Assembly: GCA_964617665.1 (NCBI GenBank)
Contig: CAZUAH010000504.1
Coordinates: 1-10,202 of the forward strand
Reading direction: 5' to 3'
From: JADHUC01 sp964617665
GTDB taxonomy: Bacteria > Planctomycetota > Planctomycetia > Pirellulales > Pirellulaceae
Length of the DNA: 10,202 nt
The notes beneath the pieces are model-generated. The model saw only the letters and a program-made list of their open reading frames with translations, searched no databases and was not told the origin of the DNA. The stretch's first letter is position 1. Each line of letters starts with the position of its first letter. Made by a program: the position numbers and the translations under genes. Shown in pieces: positions 1-7,527 of this stretch.

Positions 1-140
1 GGATGCCAATGGAGTGCTTACCGTGGCAGGCGAACAGAGAAACTCCCGATCAATCGTGTTCATTATGCGCTTCCCAGCCCTCCCGTCCAATGGGGCTAGG
101 GGAAACATCGCGGGGCAACAGTGAAAAGGTGACCGGAAAT
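1..140. other. left edge, no firm gene; possible 3' end of a convergent gene
   Basis: No gene can be supported here. On the plus strand the frame beginning at base 2 is open from the window edge to a TGA at 122-124 and reads DANGVLTVAG near its start, which looks protein-like. It could be the last 40 codons of a gene converging on the sulfatase. It is too short to identify, and the other frames are also partly open, so this is only a possibility. Confidence 0.15.
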
Positions 141-213
141 TGGGAGGGAGAGGCTCCTGCCGAGCCGAGCGTCGGTACCAGTAATCCGGCTCAGCAGGAG
201 CTTCGCCCTCCCG
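141..213. repeat. palindromic intergenic repeat (REP/MITE-like hairpin)
   Basis: The left arm 141-166 and right arm 188-213 are reverse complements at 23 of 26 positions, around a 21-nt loop (167-187). Key blocks are GGGAGGG, GGCTCCTGCCGAGCC and its partner GGCTCAGCAGGAGC, then CCCTCCC. Read on the plus strand, the left arm encodes the peptide GEAPAEP, which I recall as frequent in spurious ORFs of planctomycete genomes, so this is probably a dispersed element. It begins 51 bp beyond the sulfatase stop codon. The RNA hairpin would be very stable and could act as a terminator or 3' end stabiliser, though there is no T-run typical of an intrinsic terminator. No target-site duplication is evident at its ends. 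Confidence 0.75.
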
Positions 214-264
214 ATGACTATGAACGCACCGCAGTTGGAATTCGCCCCGCGATTCACGGTGAGT

Positions 265-1860
265 TTACTCGTCCGGTTTCCCGCCATCGTTTTGCTTTGC
301 CTGGCGGTTGCCTCTGCCCTTCTTCCGTTTCCCGGCGGCCTTGGGATTCTTGGCAGGTTTGGCGGGCGGTGTCGACACGTAGGGGCCGGCTCCCTCGACA
401 GCCCACGCCAGATCAGCCTTGATCTTGGCGTTGGCGATTCTCGGATCATTGTATCTCTGGCCGTATTCTGCAAGTTGCCGCGAAAGTTCGCGTACCACTT
501 CACGGTGCGCCGAATCAATGAAGGAATTGACCAACTCGTCGGGGTCGTTCTCCAGGTCGAACAGCCACGGATCGCCTGCCGTGGAGTAGATCAGTTTGTA
601 GCGGTCGGTCACAGCGGCCAGCCAGCCGGCCTCGTCCCCCGTGCTGCGCATGAAGGTCACATCGGCCCAGTTGTCCGGTGCTTTGCCGTCCACAAGCAGC
701 CTTGACGCATCTCGCCCTTCTGTCCGGCCGGTCGTCTTCGACCCCATCAAACTGATGATCGTCGGCAGGAAGTCGACGCACCCAAGCGCCTCGTTAATTA
801 CCGTGCCCGGCTTGATCTTGTCCGGATAGTAGACGACGAACGGAATCTTCGCCGAACCTTCGTACGGCACGCCCTTGTTCTGTCGATGATGTTCGCCCCG
901 CAAGTCGCCGTGGTCCGCCGTGAAGACGACAATGGTGTTGTCCAGTAACTCACTGGATCGCAACGTGTCAAGGATCTTGCCCACATTGTCGTCGATGCAC
1001 TTGACCATGCCGTAATAACTGGCCATGCCGTTGAAGCCGCCGCTGGGCTTTCCCCAACTCGGCGAATTAGCGGCTGGTTTGTCGAACGTGCGGGGTGTCT
1101 CATACGTTTGCTTCTCGAACATCGTGTCGTACGGAGGCCGTACCGTATCCGGACCGTGCGGATCGGGAAGACTGACCATGAAGCAGAACGGCTCGTCGCG
1201 GTGGTCATTGATGAACGCCACCGTTTTGTCCGCCAGAAAGTCAGTTGTGAAGGACTTCTCGTCAGCACCTTGCACATCGTAACTTGGCGCGCCGGCAGCG
1301 TTGCGGGCCTTGACCCTTGGGCCGTCCGCCGTGTCCTCCAATCGCTTCCAGTGGCCGCGGTTGAACATGTATTGGTTGTCCTCGAAGCCAAACCTGCGCT
1401 CGGGCGTCCACTGTGGCTTGCCGGTCCCGTCCAAATGCCATTTCCCTGCGTAGCCGGTGGCATAGCCTTTTCGATGCAGGATTTCGGCGAATGTGACAAC
1501 GCCATCGTCCATGGGGATATTGTTGGTCACCACCGGCGTGTTCTGCGGGTAGAGGCCCGAGACAAACGCGGCCCGCGACGGCGAGCAAACCGGAGTAGTC
1601 GCATAGAAACTGGTGCAGATCGCACCATGTTCGGCAAGCCAATCAATATTGGGCGTGGTCACCACTGCGTCTTTCCCCCACATGAACGCTTGCTCATCAG
1701 ACAAGAGTTCGCGGTAGCAGCCCAGCGTCCGGAAGTTGTGTTCGTCGGTGTGGATGATCAGCAAGTTAGGCCGCTCGTCGGCCAAAGCCGCAAGGTTCGG
1801 CACGAGCGTCCAGATCAACACGTTGGCCAGCGCCAAGGCGATTCGATTTCGAGGTGTCAT
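265..1860 (-). CDS. secreted formylglycine-dependent sulfatase (type I, S1 family)
   Basis: Hydrolyses sulfate esters, probably in the periplasm or outside the cell; substrate unknown. The 531-residue product starts with a signal peptide (about 1-27, cleavage near LAALA-DE). The metal-binding motif HTDE is at 37-40. The maturation motif CSPSR at 92-96 has the Cys that becomes formylglycine. GKWH (139-142) supplies the usual Lys and His, DPHGP (233-237) a further His, and TADHGD (314-319) the second metal-binding Asp-His pair. All expected active-site elements are present, so it should be active once matured; no maturase is in the window. The last 30 or so residues (499-531) form a Lys/Pro/Gly-rich basic tail outside the fold. 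The ATG is preceded by AGGAAGA five bases upstream (plus-strand 1866-1872), a good ribosome binding site. It lies 59 bp after the C45-family gene and is probably co-transcribed with it. Family assignment is firm; subfamily is not resolved. Confidence 0.95.
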   Translation of the reverse strand: MTPRNRIALALANVLIWTLVPNLAALADERPNLLIIHTDEHNFRTLGCYRELLSDEQAFMWGKDAVVTTPNIDWLAEHGAICTSFYATTPVCSPSRAAFVSGLYPQNTPVVTNNIPMDDGVVTFAEILHRKGYATGYAGKWHLDGTGKPQWTPERRFGFEDNQYMFNRGHWKRLEDTADGPRVKARNAAGAPSYDVQGADEKSFTTDFLADKTVAFINDHRDEPFCFMVSLPDPHGPDTVRPPYDTMFEKQTYETPRTFDKPAANSPSWGKPSGGFNGMASYYGMVKCIDDNVGKILDTLRSSELLDNTIVVFTADHGDLRGEHHRQNKGVPYEGSAKIPFVVYYPDKIKPGTVINEALGCVDFLPTIISLMGSKTTGRTEGRDASRLLVDGKAPDNWADVTFMRSTGDEAGWLAAVTDRYKLIYSTAGDPWLFDLENDPDELVNSFIDSAHREVVRELSRQLAEYGQRYNDPRIANAKIKADLAWAVEGAGPYVSTPPAKPAKNPKAAGKRKKGRGNRQAKQNDGGKPDE

Positions 1861-1919
1861 GTTGGTCTTCCTGGAAAGGGGTGAGCGAGCGTGTAATCGA
1901 AGAGGGAGGCCTACGATTG

Positions 1920-3080
1920 TTATTCACCACTTGGGCCAATGGGCTCAGGTTCACGGTCCAGCAAATCTGTCAGTCTACACTCGAAGTACTTCTGTTCGGC
2001 TGCCGGTTGGCCGTTGGGGCTGGCGTTGGCGACCCAGAAACGGGTGCTGCTTGGTTCGAAGAGCACGTTGTGTAGATTCGACTTCATGGCGACCGGCCGG
2101 TCCATCAAACGGATTGCCGTTTCGGCAGTGAAAGTCCCGTGCCCAGACTTGGCGCGTCTGACCAGTTCTTCGTAGCGATCGCCAGCGGACAGCAAGACGG
2201 CGTCTTTCACCGGTTTGGGCAGCAACGGGTGCTTCGTGCCAGGTTGGATGACGTCGAACTTGTTCCACGACGCCTCCATGCCGACGGCACGATTCGTCTT
2301 CGCGTCGGCGATCACATAGAAGTATTGGCAAGTGCGCGGATTGTCGCGGAAGATGGCGATCGCTGCGTCCAGGTCTTCGGCCTGCTCTAGCACCTCACGA
2401 ACCAGGAAAGCCATCGGCACGCCTTCCCAGTGGCCCAATCCGCCGCCGCCCATTTCACCAGCGGAAACGTGTTTCGCGTTCATGCCGGTGACCGACCCGA
2501 TGAATCCCGCGTACGTGACATTGACGAAGGGAATGCCTTCGGCAGGTTCGGCAACGATGACCACGGCATGCTCTTGCAGCTTCCAGTCCGTGGCGTAATC
2601 GAGCACGCGACCGTGGTATAGCGTGCCGTCTTTGGTTGCCGAATTCATCACAGCGAATCCGCTGCAGTGAAACAACTCGGGTATGAAGTTCGTGACGTGA
2701 ACATCTGCGAGTGGAAGACTCGCGCCGTCGGCCAAGCCTCGTAATTCCTCGAAATACTTGGCCGGAACGAACGGCTTCTGCACTTTTAGGATTGTCTCGA
2801 TCGCCTGCCGCGGCTTGAGCCTCAGTGGGCCGACCTCGACCAGGTCCGTATCGCCCTTCACTTCAAGAAGATACTGCAGGTTCGCGCGAGCGTGATCCTT
2901 CAGTAGCGTTCCATGCTGGAATCCCATCTGGTACGGGGTACCTTTCACGTGCAACACCAGATAGCCGTCAACACGTTCCAGCCAACCCTGACCACAGCGA
3001 GCGACGGTCTCGGCACCTGCCGGAAGCGCAAGGCTGAAGACGATCCATAGTGCGAAGAGCGTATTTCGCAGTCGATTCAT
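1920..3080 (-). CDS. exported C45-family Ntn hydrolase/acyltransferase
   Basis: Resembles the C45 peptidase family (acyl-CoA:6-aminopenicillanic acid acyltransferase-like), Ntn-fold enzymes that self-cleave before a catalytic Cys and then hydrolyse or transfer acyl groups on amide bonds. With the ATG at 3080 the product has 386 residues. An N-terminal signal peptide ends near LPAGA-ET. The early motif GTPYQMGFQHG (47-57) is typical. The likely nucleophile is Cys139 in FHCSGFAV, followed by GRVLDY (157-162) with the family's Arg and Asp, and GMNAKH with a conserved-type Asn. Processing at His138-Cys139 is inferred. An upstream in-frame TTG at 3095 overlaps the ribosome binding site, so the ATG is preferred. 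It sits 100 bp after the alpha/beta hydrolase and 59 bp before the sulfatase, same strand. The substrate is unknown: amide-linked acyl groups fit the family, but it could also be a peptidase-like or ceramidase-like member. Confidence 0.85.
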   Translation of the reverse strand: MNRLRNTLFALWIVFSLALPAGAETVARCGQGWLERVDGYLVLHVKGTPYQMGFQHGTLLKDHARANLQYLLEVKGDTDLVEVGPLRLKPRQAIETILKVQKPFVPAKYFEELRGLADGASLPLADVHVTNFIPELFHCSGFAVMNSATKDGTLYHGRVLDYATDWKLQEHAVVIVAEPAEGIPFVNVTYAGFIGSVTGMNAKHVSAGEMGGGGLGHWEGVPMAFLVREVLEQAEDLDAAIAIFRDNPRTCQYFYVIADAKTNRAVGMEASWNKFDVIQPGTKHPLLPKPVKDAVLLSAGDRYEELVRRAKSGHGTFTAETAIRLMDRPVAMKSNLHNVLFEPSSTRFWVANASPNGQPAAEQKYFECRLTDLLDREPEPIGPSGE

Positions 3081-3089
3081 TGTGTGATG

Positions 3090-3093
3090 CTCC
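3090..3093 (-). promoter_or_regulatory. ribosome binding site deciding the C45-gene start
   Basis: On the minus strand GGAG lies nine bases before the ATG at 3080. The alternative TTG start (3095-3093) shares its last base with this GGAG and has no Shine-Dalgarno of its own. The residues it would add (LEHHT, initiator read as Met) also precede a well-formed signal peptide beginning MNRLRN. Confidence 0.6.
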
Positions 3094-3099
3094 AAAGCA

Positions 3100-3146
3100 G
3101 GCAGGAATATTCGTGGCAGGAAAATAGAGAAGGAGAATGTCCTGCC
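3100..3146. repeat. short direct and inverted repeats upstream of the C45 gene
   Basis: GGCAGGAA occurs at 3100-3107 and again at 3115-3122, 15 bp apart. The inverted form TCCTGCC is at 3140-3146, pairing perfectly over 7 bp with GGCAGGA at 3115-3121 across an 18-nt loop. The set lies in the 100-bp gap between the hydrolase stop and the C45-gene start. It might be an operator or a weak RNA hairpin; chance is not excluded. Confidence 0.3.
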
Positions 3147-3180
3147 GTCATGACAATGCTACTTGCGGCCCGCGGCGAGT

Positions 3181-4065
3181 TCAACCACCTTGAGAGCCGG
3201 CATCGTCGGGATGTTGGTATCGCGGAGGTGTTGATGGCGGCAGCGTGGCCAGGAATTCGTCGAGCGCGACGCGATACTGTTCCGTTTGCGGATCATTGTG
3301 ATCGCCGTTGGGAATGGTCACAAATTGCTTCTGGCCCAGAGCGGCGTCAAACAACTGCACACCCAACTCGTAGGGAATCACGCGGTCCGCATCCCCATGA
3401 CTTTGCAGCAATGGGCCGTGGTATTGCCTGATCTTGGACAACGAATTCAATCGAAGACTCATTAGGACACGGGTCGGAAGCCACCGGAAATGATGTGCTC
3501 CGACGTCCGGCAAAGACGTGAATGTGCTAGCAAGCACCAAGCCTCGCGCCCCATCTTTGGCGGCCAAGTCCACGGCAACCCCGCCCCCCAGGGACCGGCC
3601 CATCAGCACGATATCCTGTTCCGCCACGCCCGTACGGCGAGCCAACCATGCTCGAGCCGCGCGAGCGTCATCGAGAATTCCGCGTTCGCTGGGCTTTCCT
3701 TCGCTGCGTCCGTACCCGCGATAGTCAAATGCCAAGACGGACAATCGATGACGCTGGTTCAAGATCTTCAGCGTATGGGCTCGGCCGGTTATGTTGCCTG
3801 CATTTCCGTGCATGAACAGCACGACGGCTGTCGCGTTCGGATGCGGCACAAACCACCCGTGCAAACGTGTGCCGTCCTCGGCTTCGAACCAAGCGTCTTC
3901 GTAGGCCAACTCCCTGGGTTCCCAGTTTCCTTCTGGAAATGGCGCGGGATGGAAGACTGCCTTGCGTTCCAGCGGTGCTAGCGGCGATAGGGGGCCCATG
4001 TGAGCACAGCCAGCCGGAATGCCCAACAGGATGGCGGCGGCAACGAAGTGAACAAGATGTCGCAT
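3181..4065 (-). CDS. exported alpha/beta hydrolase (BEM46/ABHD13-like)
   Basis: A serine hydrolase of the alpha/beta fold, 294 residues, likely cleaving an ester, thioester or similar bond; substrate unknown. The N-terminus is hydrophobic (about 5-19) and is followed by Cys20 in GIPAGCAHMG. That resembles a lipoprotein signal, but Pro at -3 is not a standard lipobox residue, so lipidation is uncertain while export is likely. Core motifs follow in order: HGNAGN (86-91, oxyanion region), FDYRGYGRSEG (113-123), the nucleophile elbow GRSLGG (156-161) with Ser158, SHGDADRVIP (222-231) with the likely catalytic Asp227, and NGDHND (253-258) with His256. The triad is complete. No clear Shine-Dalgarno precedes the ATG at 4065. 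The gene follows the aldo/keto reductase by 120 bp and precedes the C45-family gene by 100 bp. The last 20 or so residues are Pro/Gly-rich and look non-conserved. Confidence 0.9.
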   Translation of the reverse strand: MRHLVHFVAAAILLGIPAGCAHMGPLSPLAPLERKAVFHPAPFPEGNWEPRELAYEDAWFEAEDGTRLHGWFVPHPNATAVVLFMHGNAGNITGRAHTLKILNQRHRLSVLAFDYRGYGRSEGKPSERGILDDARAARAWLARRTGVAEQDIVLMGRSLGGGVAVDLAAKDGARGLVLASTFTSLPDVGAHHFRWLPTRVLMSLRLNSLSKIRQYHGPLLQSHGDADRVIPYELGVQLFDAALGQKQFVTIPNGDHNDPQTEQYRVALDEFLATLPPSTPPRYQHPDDAGSQGG

Positions 4066-4185
4066 TGGCGGAAGTAGGCAAAAGGAGGCGCGATCAGACC
4101 ACGTGCGTCAAGGCGAGAGCGGCTTTATCAGAAGGCTGCGCAGCGGTCAATGCTAGATGAAAGGAATCGAAACGCTACGCGTTAG

Positions 4186-5163
4186 TCACACAGGCGACTG
4201 GGCAACCGGCGTGCCGCGTTCTTCCTGTGCTGCATCAATCTTCGCTAGCTGGTCCGCATTCAGTTTCCAGCCCATGGCCCCGGCCGTTTCTTCTATTTGA
4301 GGGGCGCGTTTGGCGCCACACAAGGCCGCGGTGATCCCGGGCTGGTGAATCGTCCAGTTGATGACTACCTGCGAGACCGTCTTTCCGATTTCCGTAGAGA
4401 TCTCCCGCAGGCGGTCGACAAAATCCTGGTTCTTCTCCCACTCTTCACCCTGGAACATGGGGTACTTGGCACGTCCGTCCTTAGCTTGGAACACGAAATC
4501 TCGCGGCAGTTTTCCAGCCAAGAGCCCCTTCAACAGCGGCCAATACACCATGACGGAGACTCCGCGTTCCCGACACCAGGGCAGAGTGTCTTCCTCGATC
4601 TGCCGTTGCAGCATGTTGTACGGGGGCTGGAAGGCGGCGATTGGGCACACGGCGTGAAACTCGTTCAGTTGTTTCAGCGACAGGTTCGAAACGCCGATGC
4701 AAAGAGCCTTGCCTTCGTCCATCAACTCCTTTAGCGCACCGGCGGAATCGGAAACCGGCGTCGCTGGGTCCGGTGCATGCAGGTACAACAATTCGACACG
4801 GTCCGTCTCTAGTCGTTTCAGGCTTTCTTCGCACTGACGGCGGAGTGTTTTGGGGCGACCATCGAAGGCCTGCTTGCCATCCGCGCCCCAATAGATTCCG
4901 CCTTTCGTGGCGATGACGATTTCGTCGCGCCGACGGCCCAGCGCGCGGGCGATCAGCTTTTCGCTTTCGCCATTCGCACCGTAGCAATGGGCCGTGTCGA
5001 AAAAGTTCACGCCAACGTCAATCGCCGCCTCTAACGTCGCCAAGCTGTCTACGTCGTTTACATTCAAACTGCTCATGCCAGCAATGGGCCAGCATCCGAG
5101 CGAAACCGGCGAGATCACGATGTCGGTGTCGGCCAGTCGTCGGTATTCCAGTTTGTGATTCAT
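4186..5163 (-). CDS. aldo/keto reductase
   Basis: A cytoplasmic NAD(P)H-dependent oxidoreductase of the aldo/keto reductase superfamily, 325 residues and full length, with a TIM-barrel fold expected. The catalytic tetrad is visible: Asp56 and Tyr61 in FFDTAHCYG, Lys87 in ATKGG and His129 in LYLHAPDP. The region IGVSN (near 156-160) and the late GITAALCGAKRAPQ (near 284-297) match the usual cofactor-binding positions. There is no signal peptide, unlike the three genes downstream. It reads divergently from flhA across 285 bp, so its promoter must lie there, and it may be the first gene of the minus-strand cluster. Only a weak AGG is seen upstream of the ATG. The substrate cannot be told; sugar-derived aldehydes or ketones would fit the neighbours but this is inference. 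Confidence 0.93.
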   Translation of the reverse strand: MNHKLEYRRLADTDIVISPVSLGCWPIAGMSSLNVNDVDSLATLEAAIDVGVNFFDTAHCYGANGESEKLIARALGRRRDEIVIATKGGIYWGADGKQAFDGRPKTLRRQCEESLKRLETDRVELLYLHAPDPATPVSDSAGALKELMDEGKALCIGVSNLSLKQLNEFHAVCPIAAFQPPYNMLQRQIEEDTLPWCRERGVSVMVYWPLLKGLLAGKLPRDFVFQAKDGRAKYPMFQGEEWEKNQDFVDRLREISTEIGKTVSQVVINWTIHQPGITAALCGAKRAPQIEETAGAMGWKLNADQLAKIDAAQEERGTPVAQSPV

Positions 5164-5448
5164 GGCAGGCCTATGGTGGCTGGTGTCGAATGTCCTGTCC
5201 GAAAGCCCTTTTGCAATTCCGCACCATTCTACAGGCCGACGTCTATTGTGCTAGCAGCGACGGCTTCGAGCCCTACGCTAGAGGAACCGACCTGGACATC
5301 TACTTGGCATTTCGATAACCTCCGCCGCTCACTTCGGAGACCTTTTTCTCGTCATACAGTTCGTTCTCATCGGTCACGTTTGCCTGCGGTATTTCTCGTC
5401 CGAAACGCCCACAAGACAACGTGACGACCAGTCGGTTGACCTCACGCG
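5164..5448. other. divergent intergenic region between aldo/keto reductase and flhA
   Basis: This 285-bp stretch separates the two divergent gene groups and must hold promoters for both. I find no convincing -35/-10, sigma-54 or sigma-28 type promoter by eye. Visible items are a nested palindrome at 5251-5281 and CTCCG/CGGAG at 5320-5324 and 5335-5339 followed by CCTTTTTC, a weak terminator-like hairpin on the plus strand. A near-repeat GTCCGAAA followed by GCCC or CGCCC sits near each end (5197-5208 and 5398-5410). An 89-codon plus-strand frame crosses it but has no recognisable features. Confidence 0.5.
5251..5281. repeat. nested inverted repeat in the divergent intergenic region
   Basis: CTAGC (5251-5255) pairs with GCTAG (5277-5281), and inside it GGCT (5262-5265) pairs with AGCC (5269-5272) around a TCG loop. 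The two palindromes have nearly the same centre. It could be an operator for a dimeric regulator or a small RNA hairpin in a leader; no function can be assigned from sequence. Confidence 0.35.
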
Positions 5449-7527
5449 ATGTCGTACTTGACTCGTTGGCAGAGTCTTATTTTTCCGGCCGCTATTATCG
5501 CCTGCGTAGTGGTGTTGATTACGCCAATGCCCGCAGGCTTGTTGGACGTTCTGCTAGCGGCAAATATCGCGATTGCGATCATCGTCCTGCTGACGACGCT
5601 CTACGTGAAAACGCCGCTTGAATTCAGCATATTCCCAACGCTGCTGTTGGCCACCACGCTCAGTCGTCTTGTGCTGAACGTGGCTTCCACGCGACTGATT
5701 CTTTCCCAGGCTGGAACAAAGGGGCTGGATGGGGCGGGGCAAGTAATCCGCGCCTTCGGCGAGTTTGTGACGCTGAACCACGTTGTCGTGGGGCTCGTGA
5801 TTTTCGCCATTATCATCGTCATTCAGTTCGTCGTGATCACCAAAGGTGCCACGCGTATCAGCGAAGTGGCGGCGCGGTTCACTTTGGACAGTCTGCCGGG
5901 ACGACAAATGGCCATCGATGCCGACTTGAACGCCGGGCTTATCGACAAGAACGAAGCACATGATCAACGCGAACAGCTCAAACAAGAGGCCTACTTCTAC
6001 GGGGCTATGGACGGTGCCAGCAAGTTCGTACGCGGCGACGCAATTGCGGGAATCATCATCACATTGATCAATATCGTGTGCGGGTTTGCCATTGGCGTAC
6101 TCGATGCGGGCATGTCGGTGACTGAGTCGGGTTCGGTGTTCACAAAGCTGACGGTTGGCGATGGATTGGTCAGCCAGACGCCGGCCATGCTGATCTCGCT
6201 GGCGGCAGGCATACTTGTCAGCCGTAGCGCTCAGCCCGTCGATTTGCCCGTCGAGTTCCTGCGTCAGTTGTTCTCCCGGCCGCAGGTGTTGGCCGTGGCC
6301 GCTGGCTTCCTGGGGCTCCTGATGTTTACGAATCTGCCTGCACTACCACTGCTGATGATCGGCAGCGGCTGCGCTGGACTAGCCTACATGCTGTCGCGAG
6401 CGGCCAAGAAGGAATCGCAACACACCGAACAGAACGCGACCGATCAAGACGGAAAACCGGAAGCACCGGAAAAGCGGATCGAGGATTTCCTGGCCGTCGA
6501 CCCCATGGAAATCGAGATAGGAGTCGGTCTGATCCGTCTAGCCGATCCAAACCGAGGCGGCGATCTACTGGCTCAGATCACGGACGTGCGGCGTCGCGTC
6601 GCCGCAGAATTGGGAATCGTGCTGCCAAAGGTCCGCGTCCGCGACAACATGCAATTGGGAAGACGCGACTATCGTATCAAGATCGCAGGCAACGCCGTGG
6701 CCGAGGGAGCTGTGCTTCCGGATCGGCTGATGGCCATTCAGGGCAACGCACCATTCGACGGCCTGTCCGGGCAACGGACTCGCGATCCGGCCTCGGGGCG
6801 GTCGGCCGTCTGGATCGACATCGACGACGTTCAAGAAGCCAAGCGGCACGGTTGCGCCATTGTTGAACCGACCGTCGTTCTGGCCACTCATCTTCGCCAG
6901 ACTGTTCGCGACCACGCCGCCGATCTGTTGACCCGCGACGCGGCTAAACAACTGATTGACGAAACGAAGAAGAGCTCTCCGGCGGTCGTGGACGAGTTAA
7001 TTCCTGGCATGATGAGACTGGGAGAAGTCCAGCAAGTCTTGCAGAGACTGCTGGGCGAGGGCGTGCCCGTGCGACAATTGGCAGCAATCCTGGAAGCGTT
7101 GGGGGATCATGCCTCGCACATCGGCGACCCAATTGAATTAACCGAGTGCGTGCGCCAACGGCTCGGGCGAACGATCTGTGCTCGCTACCGCGACGACCAG
7201 CGGTGCCTGCGAGTCGTGACGATGGATCCGGAGCTTGAGGATCGAGTTCTGGCGGGGATCCAACACGGCGAGCGTGGAATGTCGATTCGCCTTTCGCCGC
7301 AGACCGTACTGCATCTCTGCGAAATGATCTCTCGCGAGATCGACGAGCTCGTGCAGGCTGGCCATCCGCCGATCGTCATGGTTAGCCCCGAAATTCGAGC
7401 TGCCTTGAAGCAAATCACCGTGGCGAAACTGCCGCGTCTGGTTGTTTTGAGTTATGACGAAATTACCACAGATACTGTTGTCGAATCGTTTCGGATCGTG
7501 AGCGAAGCGACTCCGGCGGCAGCGTGA
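5449..7527 (+). CDS. flhA: flagellar type III export gate protein FlhA
   Basis: FlhA is the large inner-membrane subunit of the flagellar export gate. It couples ion flow to export and its cytoplasmic domain docks chaperone-substrate complexes. The 692-residue length is normal. The N-terminal half (about 10-317) holds the hydrophobic segments, including 13-50, 112-131, 199-216, 243-257 and 279-317. The FHIPEP signature lies at about 136-163 (RISEVAARF, then PGRQMAIDADLNAG). The charged loop FVRGDAIAG follows, with Asp197 matching the invariant Asp important for ion-driven export. A variable charged linker (about 318-345) leads to the cytoplasmic domain (about 346-692), beginning near DPMEIEIGVGLI. 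The ATG at 5449 is preferred because an in-frame TGA lies 12 bp upstream; there is no good Shine-Dalgarno. It heads the flagellar block, and the stop overlaps the proposed flhF start by 4 bp. No flhB is found immediately upstream. Confidence 0.97.
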   Translation: MSYLTRWQSLIFPAAIIACVVVLITPMPAGLLDVLLAANIAIAIIVLLTTLYVKTPLEFSIFPTLLLATTLSRLVLNVASTRLILSQAGTKGLDGAGQVIRAFGEFVTLNHVVVGLVIFAIIIVIQFVVITKGATRISEVAARFTLDSLPGRQMAIDADLNAGLIDKNEAHDQREQLKQEAYFYGAMDGASKFVRGDAIAGIIITLINIVCGFAIGVLDAGMSVTESGSVFTKLTVGDGLVSQTPAMLISLAAGILVSRSAQPVDLPVEFLRQLFSRPQVLAVAAGFLGLLMFTNLPALPLLMIGSGCAGLAYMLSRAAKKESQHTEQNATDQDGKPEAPEKRIEDFLAVDPMEIEIGVGLIRLADPNRGGDLLAQITDVRRRVAAELGIVLPKVRVRDNMQLGRRDYRIKIAGNAVAEGAVLPDRLMAIQGNAPFDGLSGQRTRDPASGRSAVWIDIDDVQEAKRHGCAIVEPTVVLATHLRQTVRDHAADLLTRDAAKQLIDETKKSSPAVVDELIPGMMRLGEVQQVLQRLLGEGVPVRQLAAILEALGDHASHIGDPIELTECVRQRLGRTICARYRDDQRCLRVVTMDPELEDRVLAGIQHGERGMSIRLSPQTVLHLCEMISREIDELVQAGHPPIVMVSPEIRAALKQITVAKLPRLVVLSYDEITTDTVVESFRIVSEATPAAA

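Noticed and set aside
1108..1884. A 258-codon plus-strand open frame opposite the sulfatase gene.
   Set aside because: It is antisense to a gene with all sulfatase active-site motifs and shows no domain features; long antisense frames are common in GC-rich genes.
3160..3225. On the minus strand the +1 frame past the alpha/beta hydrolase end reads protein-like (MPALKVVELAAGRK then stop), suggesting a frameshifted C-terminus.
   Set aside because: The hydrolase fold and triad are complete before this point, both frames stop within 25 bp of each other, and the extra residues match no motif I know.
4171..4183. AACGC-TAC-GCGTT palindrome just after the aldo/keto reductase stop.
   Set aside because: A 5-bp stem with a 3-nt loop and no T-run is too weak to call a terminator.
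5320..5347. CTCCG/CGGAG hairpin followed by CCTTTTTC, resembling an intrinsic terminator on the plus strand.
   Set aside because: The stem is only 5 bp with a 10-nt loop, and no plus-strand gene ends upstream of it.
5155..5424. An 89-codon plus-strand open frame between the aldo/keto reductase and flhA.
   Set aside because: It overlaps the reductase start region, has no Shine-Dalgarno and no recognisable domain, and its composition looks like non-coding sequence.
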